Shown here piece by piece: positions 7,374 through 13,017 of a stretch of DNA of 18,742 nt (position 1 is its first letter; every line of letters starts with the position of its first letter). The position numbers and the translations under genes are program-made. Below the pieces are notes generated by a model. That model saw only the letters and a list, made by a program, of their open reading frames with translations, was not told the DNA's origin and searched no databases. The stretch spans positions 9,117-27,858 of the forward strand of contig DGPE01000040.1 in assembly GCA_002390305.1 (NCBI GenBank), written 5' to 3'. This DNA comes from Micrococcales bacterium UBA4448 (GTDB lineage Bacteria; Actinomycetota; Actinomycetes; Actinomycetales; Microbacteriaceae).

Positions 7374-8675
7374 GTGATCGACATTCTCCTTTACCTTGCT
7401 GGAATTGCAGTGGTGCTCATCGGCATTGCGCTGTCAATTGGGTTGCATGAAATAGGTCACTTGGTTCCAGCGAAGATTTTCGGCATCCGGGTAAACCAAT
7501 ACATGGTTGGGTTTGGCCCAACGGTGAAATCATGGACCAGGGGAGACACCGAATACGGCATCAAGGCAATCCCGCTGGGTGGCTATATCTTGATGGCAGG
7601 AATGTATCCACCGGAATCAAGGCCCTATAGGGGCCCATTTGCAAATTGGATTAAAGAGGCAAGAAAGCAAGTTCGCGAGGGAATATCAGAGCTGGACGAA
7701 GATCGTCAGTTCTATAAGCTCTCTGCACCAAAAAAACTAATCATCATGCTCGGTGGTCCTGTGATGAACTTACTGCTGGGTGTGCTGCTGATTCTGGTTG
7801 CCCTGAGTGGTATCGGAACGATGCAGAGCACTCTGAGTGTGAATAAGGTCTATGACTGCGTGGAGGCTGACGCCAGCGGCGCCTGTCCCACTGGGGCTCC
7901 GCAATCACCTGCCCTTATTTCTGGGTTGCTTCCCGGCGATACGGTTTCGATGGCTAATGGCCAGCCAGTAATTAGCTGGACCGAAGTAGTCGCTCAGTTG
8001 AATAAAAATCAAACCAGCCCTTCGACTCTAACGGTGCTTCGAGATGGAATAGAACGCGAAATAACGATTAGCCCGACCTTCATTGAGACTCAAGTGTTTC
8101 TAGAATCTGGCGCGGCAGCCGCCGATGCAGCCGGAAATCCGGTAACCGAGCTTCGGCCAATTCTTGGTATCCAGTTGGGTTCCAAGATGACGCCGATGAG
8201 CATTCAGGATTCTTTTCAGTTCTCGCTCGTGGCGACCGGTGGCATGCTGGCTTTTGTAGCGGATCTACCGAGGCAGGTCTATAAAGTCGCTCAGAGCACA
8301 TTTGGAATCACTGAGCGTGATCCAAACGGGGCAGTCTCGATTCTTGGAGTGGGACAGCTGGCCGGAGAACTTACTGCCGCGGACATTTCTGTCAGTGCCA
8401 AGCTAGCGAGCTTGCTGTTGTTGATTGGCTCTTTGAACTTGGCGCTGTTCGTGTTCAACTTGCTGCCACTTTTGCCGCTGGATGGTGGCCATGTTGCCGG
8501 CGCTATCTATGAAAGCGGCAAGCGAAGAATCACTAAGCTTGTGACTGGGTCCGACCCTGGACCCATTGACACCGCTAGGGCGCTGCCGCTTGCCTATGCA
8601 GTTTGGATTCTATTGATCCTCACCGGTGTCATCTTGATTTTGGCGGATGTCATTAACCCGATTCGATTGGGTTAG
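7374..8675 (+). CDS. rip1: Membrane-embedded site-2 zinc metalloprotease (RseP/Rip1 family)
   Basis: This is an intramembrane protease of the M50 family that usually cleaves anti-sigma factors or other single-pass membrane proteins in signalling. The zinc motif HEIGH (residues 25-29) lies in the first membrane helix. The third metal ligand is Asp370 in LDGGH (369-373), inside the last hydrophobic region. A membrane span follows near 125-145, then a PDZ-like extracytoplasmic domain at about 150-230 (SGLLPGDTVSMANGQPV). The 433-residue length fits actinobacterial Rip1. Its position between dxr and ispG matches mycobacterial rip1. The GTG start gives the standard N-terminus (hydrophobic residues, then HEIGH). 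Its substrate cannot be read from the window. The symbol follows the mycobacterial homologue; rseP is the alternative. Confidence 0.93.
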   Translation: MIDILLYLAGIAVVLIGIALSIGLHEIGHLVPAKIFGIRVNQYMVGFGPTVKSWTRGDTEYGIKAIPLGGYILMAGMYPPESRPYRGPFANWIKEARKQVREGISELDEDRQFYKLSAPKKLIIMLGGPVMNLLLGVLLILVALSGIGTMQSTLSVNKVYDCVEADASGACPTGAPQSPALISGLLPGDTVSMANGQPVISWTEVVAQLNKNQTSPSTLTVLRDGIEREITISPTFIETQVFLESGAAAADAAGNPVTELRPILGIQLGSKMTPMSIQDSFQFSLVATGGMLAFVADLPRQVYKVAQSTFGITERDPNGAVSILGVGQLAGELTAADISVSAKLASLLLLIGSLNLALFVFNLLPLLPLDGGHVAGAIYESGKRRITKLVTGSDPGPIDTARALPLAYAVWILLILTGVILILADVINPIRLG

Positions 8676-8687
8676 GAAGTAACTTGA

Positions 8688-8714
8688 GTTCTTGGTTGTT
8701 GCAAACCTTTGAAC
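8688..8714 (+). other. Imperfect hairpin in the ispG leader
   Basis: In the 55-bp gap before ispG, GTTC (8688-8691) can pair with GAAC (8711-8714). Inside it, GGTT (8694-8697) can pair with AACC (8704-8707), leaving a 2/3-nt internal loop and a 6-nt loop. There is no U-tract, so it is not a terminator. The pairing is modest and may be chance. Confidence 0.2.
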
Positions 8715-8716
8715 AC

Positions 8717-8724
8717 GGGAGAGG
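8717..8724 (+). promoter_or_regulatory. Shine-Dalgarno sequence fixing the ispG TTG start
   Basis: GGGAGAGG ends 6 nt before the TTG at 8731. This good match and spacing supports TTG as the real start and shows that ispG, unlike its neighbours, uses an SD-led start. Confidence 0.7.
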
Positions 8725-8730
8725 TGTTAA

Positions 8731-9885
8731 TTGCCAGCTGTAAATCTTGGCCTTCCAGCCGGACCACCACCGACCATCGCACCTCGTCGTAAGACCAGGC
8801 AAATCATGGTCGGAAAAGTAGCCGTTGGAGGAGACGCACCGATTTCAGTGCAGTCGATGACTACCACGCAGACCACTGACATCAACGGGACTCTGGAGCA
8901 GATTGCTGAGTTAACGGCAACCGGTTGTGACATTGTTCGAGTCGCAGTTCCTACCTCAGATGATGCAAACGTCTTGAAGGTGATAGCGAAGCGCTCTCAG
9001 ATTCCAGTAATTGCAGACATACATTTCCAGCCCAAATATGTTTTTCAGGCAATTGATGCCGGCTGTGGTGCGGTTCGGGTGAACCCGGGAAACATTAGAA
9101 AATTTGACGACCAGGTCGGTGCCATTGCCAAGGCAGCTCAGGATGCTGGCATCTCTATCAGGATTGGCGTGAATGCCGGCTCCCTGGACCCGAGACTCTT
9201 GCAAAAATATGGCAAACCAACCGCAGAGGCACTTGTTGAATCAGCGGTTTGGGAGGCAAGTCTCTTCGAAGAGCATGGCTTCCACGATTTCAAGATTTCA
9301 GTGAAGCACAACGACCCAGTGGTCATGGTCAAGGCCTATGAGCAGCTGGCGGAACGCGGTGACTGGCCACTTCACCTCGGGGTGACCGAGGCTGGTCCTG
9401 CATTCCAGGGAACAATCAAGTCCTCCGTTGCATTTGGCGCTCTGCTGTCTCGCGGAATCGGAGACACGATCAGGGTCTCGCTTTCGGCTCCACCGGTGGA
9501 GGAAATCAAAGTCGGATCGCAAATTTTAGAGAGCCTGAACCTCAGGCCCAGAAAGCTCGAGATAGTCTCTTGCCCTTCCTGCGGTAGGGCACAGGTAGAT
9601 GTTTATACTCTCGCAAACGATGTAACCGAGGGGTTATCTCACTTAACTGTCCCGATTCGGGTTGCGGTTATGGGTTGCGTTGTCAATGGTCCAGGAGAGG
9701 CAAGAGAGGCTGATCTTGGAGTTGCTTCAGGAAACGGCAAGGGTCAGATTTTTGTCAAGGGAGAAATCATCAAAACCGTTCCGGAGGCTGAGATTGTTCA
9801 GACTCTGATAGAAGAAGCGAACCGAATTGCAGCCGAAATGGACAGCGCACTTATCGGAACAGCGCAGGTTAGCGTCAGCAAGTAG
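8731..9885 (+). CDS. ispG: 4-hydroxy-3-methylbut-2-en-1-yl diphosphate synthase
   Basis: IspG (GcpE) reduces 2-C-methyl-D-erythritol 2,4-cyclodiphosphate to HMBPP, the penultimate MEP step, using a [4Fe-4S] cluster. Cluster ligands are Cys281 and Cys284 (SCPSCGR), Cys316 (MGCVVNGPGE) and Glu323; the spacing equals that of E. coli C270/C273/C305/E312. The N-terminus (PPTIAPRRKTRQIMVGKVAVGG, in two overlapping parts) is the standard actinobacterial form and supports the TTG start. Length is 384 aa. The TIM-barrel core is seen in SVQSMTTTQT and IRIGVNAGSL. It follows dxr and the site-2 protease, so two MEP genes share a locus; ispD, E, F and H are elsewhere. Confidence 0.96.
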   Translation: MPAVNLGLPAGPPPTIAPRRKTRQIMVGKVAVGGDAPISVQSMTTTQTTDINGTLEQIAELTATGCDIVRVAVPTSDDANVLKVIAKRSQIPVIADIHFQPKYVFQAIDAGCGAVRVNPGNIRKFDDQVGAIAKAAQDAGISIRIGVNAGSLDPRLLQKYGKPTAEALVESAVWEASLFEEHGFHDFKISVKHNDPVVMVKAYEQLAERGDWPLHLGVTEAGPAFQGTIKSSVAFGALLSRGIGDTIRVSLSAPPVEEIKVGSQILESLNLRPRKLEIVSCPSCGRAQVDVYTLANDVTEGLSHLTVPIRVAVMGCVVNGPGEAREADLGVASGNGKGQIFVKGEIIKTVPEAEIVQTLIEEANRIAAEMDSALIGTAQVSVSK

Positions 9886-9886
9886 C

Positions 9887-9892
9887 TAACAT
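9887..9892 (+). promoter_or_regulatory. Putative -10 box for a leaderless proS transcript
   Basis: TAACAT is followed by 7 nt and the ATG at 9900. The hexamer begins two bases after the ispG stop. There is no Shine-Dalgarno before either possible proS start. The spacing fits ATG 9900 and not GTG 9894. Confidence 0.45.
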
Positions 9893-9899
9893 TGTGCTC

Positions 9900-11663
9900 A
9901 TGCCATTACGCCTGAGCACTTTATTCCTTCGAACTTTACGCGAAGACCCTGCAGACGCAGAGGTCGATAGCCACAGATTGCTGGTTCGCGCCGGCTACAT
10001 TCGCCGCGCAGCCCCGGGTATTTTCAGCTGGTTGCCGCTTGGCCTTGCCGTCAAGAACAAAGTCGAGCAAATTGTTCGAGAAGAAATGGCCGCAGCCGGA
10101 GCACAGGAAGTGTTCTTCCCAGCACTCTTGCCAAAAGAACCCTACGAGGTCACCGGCCGCTGGGAGGAATACGGCGATAACATCTTCCGCCTCAAAGATC
10201 GCAAAGAAGCCGAGTACCTGCTTGCACCCACCCATGAAGAAGTCTTTACGTTGCTGGTAAAGGACCTCTACAACTCCTATAAGGACTTGCCTCTAAGCAT
10301 TTATCAAATTCAGAATAAGTACCGTGATGAAGCGAGGCCTCGCGCTGGCCTACTTCGTGGCCGCGAATTCATCATGAAGGATGCCTACAGTTTCGATATT
10401 TCAGATCAGGGTCTTGATGTTTCCTACCAGGCACAGCGAGATGCCTATGAGCGAATTTTTGAGCGCCTTGGCATCGAGTATGTAATTGTTAGCGCTGATG
10501 CCGGTGCAATGGGTGGTTCTAAATCGGAGGAGTTCCTGAGTCCATCTGAAATTGGCGAGGACACCTTTGTTAGATCTGCATCCGGCTTCGCGGCAAACGT
10601 GGAGGCGGTGAGGTTTAAGAAATCTGAGGCGGTTGAGCCGCCGGCAGTCGAGGCTATAGAGCATGCATCTCCTTCGACTCCAACCATTGACACCCTGGTT
10701 AGCTTTTCCAATCAGAACTATCCAAAATCAAGCGGTACATGGAAACCTGAAGACACCTTGAAGAATGTCGCCTTGGCATTGATTTCAGCCGACGGCAAAC
10801 GCTCTTTGGTGATTGTTGGCCTTCCCGGCAACCGCGAAGTTGACTACAAGAGAGCCGAAGCATGGTTTGGTTGCGATGTCGAGCAGGCTAATGAGGAAGA
10901 TTTCAAGAAGCACCCCAACTTGGTTAAGGGCTACATCGGCCCAACCAAGGACAATAAGCAATTCTTGGGTAAAGAAACTGAATCAAAGATTCAGTACCTG
11001 CTCGATCCAAGGGTTGCCGACGGCACCGCCTGGATAACCGGAGCAAACAAGGATCAGGTTCACGTTTGGCATCTTGTTGCCGGTCGAGACTTTGTATCCG
11101 ATGGAATTGCAGATGTCGCTGAAATTTTGACCGGTGACCCGGCGCCAGATGGTTCTGGACCACTCGAACTAGCAAGGGGCATCGAAATAGGCCACGTCTT
11201 CCAGCTTGGAAGAAAGTATGCCGAAGCTTTGGATTTGAAGGTCTTAGATTCCAACGGCAAGCTTGTCACCGTGACCATGGGGTCCTATGGAATTGGTGTC
11301 ACTAGGTTGGTTGCCGTAATTGCCGAAGCCTTCCACGATGATAAGGGCTTGATGTGGCCAGATTCAGTAGCTCCTGCAAATCTGCATGTAATTGCTGCAG
11401 GTAAAGATGAGCTCGCCTTTGAGGTAGCCGAAAAAATAACGGCAGAAGCCGAAAGTGCCGGGCTAACAGTGATGCTAGATGACCGAGCAAAGGTCAGCCC
11501 AGGAGTTAAGTTTGCCGATGCCGAGCTGATTGGAAACCCGTGGATTATCATCTGTGGAAGGGGTGTTCAAGACGGAGAAGTTGAGCTCTGGGATCGCGCT
11601 AGCGGTGACAGGTCACAAGTGAAGATAGACTCAGCCATAGCCGAGCTGATTGCAAAGCGCTAA
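9900..11663 (+). CDS. proS: Prolyl-tRNA synthetase, bacterial type with editing domain
   Basis: ProS charges tRNA-Pro with proline. It is a class-II synthetase: motif 2 is the RDEARPRAGLLRGREF stretch followed by IMKDAYSF, and motif 3 includes GSYGIGVTR at 461-469. The region between motifs 2 and 3 (about residues 225-380) holds the INS editing domain that removes misacylated alanine, so this is the bacterial architecture. The C-terminal anticodon-binding domain ends at residue 587. ATG 9900 aligns the N-terminus exactly with mycobacterial ProS (M-x-x-R-x-S-x-LFLRTLR-x-DPADAEV); a GTG six bases upstream would add only two residues. nusA follows after 22 bp, where rimP would normally stand. 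Confidence 0.96.
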   Translation: MPLRLSTLFLRTLREDPADAEVDSHRLLVRAGYIRRAAPGIFSWLPLGLAVKNKVEQIVREEMAAAGAQEVFFPALLPKEPYEVTGRWEEYGDNIFRLKDRKEAEYLLAPTHEEVFTLLVKDLYNSYKDLPLSIYQIQNKYRDEARPRAGLLRGREFIMKDAYSFDISDQGLDVSYQAQRDAYERIFERLGIEYVIVSADAGAMGGSKSEEFLSPSEIGEDTFVRSASGFAANVEAVRFKKSEAVEPPAVEAIEHASPSTPTIDTLVSFSNQNYPKSSGTWKPEDTLKNVALALISADGKRSLVIVGLPGNREVDYKRAEAWFGCDVEQANEEDFKKHPNLVKGYIGPTKDNKQFLGKETESKIQYLLDPRVADGTAWITGANKDQVHVWHLVAGRDFVSDGIADVAEILTGDPAPDGSGPLELARGIEIGHVFQLGRKYAEALDLKVLDSNGKLVTVTMGSYGIGVTRLVAVIAEAFHDDKGLMWPDSVAPANLHVIAAGKDELAFEVAEKITAEAESAGLTVMLDDRAKVSPGVKFADAELIGNPWIIICGRGVQDGEVELWDRASGDRSQVKIDSAIAELIAKR

Positions 11664-11674
11664 AACAGAAAAAA

Positions 11675-11679
11675 AGAGG
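11675..11679 (+). promoter_or_regulatory. Shine-Dalgarno sequence fixing the nusA start
   Basis: AGAGG ends 6 nt before the ATG at 11686. It supports this start over the in-frame upstream codon at 11650, which lies inside proS. Confidence 0.6.
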
Positions 11680-11685
11680 CGAGCC

Positions 11686-12663
11686 ATGGACATCGACTTA
11701 CAAGTTCTCCGACTTTTAGAGCGTGAGAGAGAGATTCCGTTTGAGGAATTAGTTCTCATCATTGAGGCTGCAATTCTTGCCGCTTTTCAGAAAAGCACTG
11801 AAGAACCGATTAAGGGTGCCAGGGCAGAGCTCGATCGCAAAACCGGGCACGTAAAGATTTTTCAGCCGATCTTGAGCGAAGATGAAGAACCGGCCGGGGA
11901 AGAAGAAGCAACCCCAGAGGGCTTTGGCCGCGTTGCAGCATACGCCGCAAAGCAGGTCATTGCTCAACGCATGCGTGAAATTTCCGACGAAGGTCTGATG
12001 GGAGAGTTCAAGGGCAAAGAGGGTGACATTGTTTCGGGCCAGATCCAGCAGGGTTCAAGATCCAACATGGTCTACATAAACTTGGGCTCGATAGAGGCAC
12101 TTATGCCCCCAGAGGAGCAGGTTCCGACCGAAGAGTATCCGCACGGCGGTCGGCTGAGGGTCTATGTCACAAGTGTTCAAAAGGGGCTTCGTGGCCCGCA
12201 AATCACTGTGTCTAGGACCCACCCAGGTCTAGTGAGAAAGCTTTTTGCACTGGAAGTACCAGAGATTGCCTCAGGTCAGGTGGAGATCGCATCTGTAGCC
12301 AGAGAGGCTGGACACCGGACAAAGATTGCTGTGATTGCCAAGGAGCCCGGTATCAATGCCAAGGGAGCTTGCATTGGTGAACTTGGTCAGCGAGTCAGGG
12401 CAGTTAGCGCCGAACTCCACGAAGAAAAAATTGACGTAGTTGATTTCTCTGAAGACCTAGCCACTTTCGTCGCTCAAGCGCTGTCGCCAGCCAGAGTCTC
12501 GGACAGCTTCATCTTGGATGCCGCCACCAAGGCGGTTCGAGTGCTGGTTCCTGACTTCCAGTTGTCCTTAGCCATCGGCAAAGAGGGCCAAAACGCTCGC
12601 CTTGCAGCCAAACTCACCGGCGCCAAGATCGACATTCAGCCAGATAGCATCCTCGAGGGATAG
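11686..12663 (+). CDS. nusA: Transcription termination/antitermination factor NusA
   Basis: NusA binds RNA polymerase and nascent RNA to modulate pausing, termination and rRNA antitermination. The 325-residue protein starts MDIDLQVLRLLEREREI, the usual actinobacterial N-terminal polymerase-binding domain. An S1 domain begins near residue 113 (GDIVSGQIQQG), followed by KH1 (around 180-250) and KH2 (around 255-322), with GxxG-type signatures in GELGQRVRA and GKEGQNARLA. Like other actinobacterial NusA it lacks the C-terminal acidic repeats of E. coli. It is 22 bp from proS and 24 bp from ylxR, so it is probably read as one operon through ribF. Confidence 0.95.
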   Translation: MDIDLQVLRLLEREREIPFEELVLIIEAAILAAFQKSTEEPIKGARAELDRKTGHVKIFQPILSEDEEPAGEEEATPEGFGRVAAYAAKQVIAQRMREISDEGLMGEFKGKEGDIVSGQIQQGSRSNMVYINLGSIEALMPPEEQVPTEEYPHGGRLRVYVTSVQKGLRGPQITVSRTHPGLVRKLFALEVPEIASGQVEIASVAREAGHRTKIAVIAKEPGINAKGACIGELGQRVRAVSAELHEEKIDVVDFSEDLATFVAQALSPARVSDSFILDAATKAVRVLVPDFQLSLAIGKEGQNARLAAKLTGAKIDIQPDSILEG

Positions 12664-12675
12664 CGGGATTTGGTT

Positions 12676-12680
12676 AGAGG
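12676..12680 (+). promoter_or_regulatory. Shine-Dalgarno sequence fixing the ylxR start
   Basis: AGAGG ends 7 nt before the ATG at 12688. That start gives the family N-terminus MEPIRTCVGC, so it is preferred to the TTG at 12670. Confidence 0.6.
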
Positions 12681-12687
12681 TCCTAGA

Positions 12688-12945
12688 ATGGAGCCTATTC
12701 GGACCTGTGTTGGCTGCCGCCAGCGAGATTCGATGAAGCACTTGCTAAAAGTTGTTTCAGTGGATGGCAATTTCCTTGTCGATGTGGAGCGAAAGCTCCC
12801 CGGTAGAGGAGCTTGGGTTCACGAGAACTGCTTCGAGAAAGCGCTTGATCGGAAAGGTCTAGTACGCTCCTTGGGGGATTCCAATCCGGAATCCATCAAG
12901 ACATGGCTTAGGAATCAGGCAGAAAATATGGCTGACACAAAATGA
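12688..12945 (+). CDS. ylxR: YlxR family RNA-binding protein
   Basis: This small (85 aa) basic protein belongs to the YlxR (DUF448) family, encoded between nusA and infB across many bacteria. The family signature RTCVGCRQR is at residues 5-13, and the second hallmark, LPGRGAWVH, follows in the middle. Structural and biochemical work on family members indicates RNA binding, and the Bacillus homologue has been linked to RNase P modulation; the role in this lineage is not established. It lies between nusA and the structured leader of infB. The two cysteines of CVGC are present. Confidence 0.92.
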   Translation: MEPIRTCVGCRQRDSMKHLLKVVSVDGNFLVDVERKLPGRGAWVHENCFEKALDRKGLVRSLGDSNPESIKTWLRNQAENMADTK

Positions 12946-12968
12946 GTTTCTCGAAATGAGAAAAGCTC
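12944..12968 (+). other. Hairpin directly after ylxR
   Basis: TTTCTC (12947-12952) pairs perfectly with GAGAAA (12958-12963) around a 5-nt GAAAT loop. GAG (12944-12946) can extend the stem to CTC (12966-12968) across a 2-nt bulge. No U-tract follows, so it is not a clear terminator. It may protect or process the mRNA between ylxR and infB. Confidence 0.4.
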
Positions 12969-12976
12969 AGAACTAA

Positions 12977-13010
12977 GGCCTTCCCTGTTTGGGTAGGCCC
13001 CGAACAGGAG
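12977..13010 (+). promoter_or_regulatory. Candidate two-state RNA switch masking the infB ribosome-binding site
   Basis: Two hairpins that share bases can form just before infB. Structure A pairs GGCCT (12977-12981) with AGGCC (12995-12999) and, across one T/T mismatch, CCC (12983-12985) with GGG (12991-12993); the Shine-Dalgarno is left free. Structure B pairs CCTGTTTGGG (12984-12993) with CCCGAACAGG (12999-13008): ten pairs including one G-U, around a 5-nt loop. It covers AGG of the infB Shine-Dalgarno AGGAG (13006-13010). A and B cannot coexist. Pairings are read directly; regulation is inferred. No known riboswitch or leader family was recognised. Confidence 0.45.
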
Positions 13011-13017
13011 AAATAAA

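Noticed and set aside
9894..9899. An alternative GTG start for proS
   Set aside because: It adds only two residues; ATG 9900 aligns exactly with the actinobacterial ProS N-terminus and fits the -10 spacing.
11650..11685. An upstream in-frame start for nusA within proS
   Set aside because: It adds 12 unrelated residues, while the ATG at 11686 has a Shine-Dalgarno and the family N-terminus.
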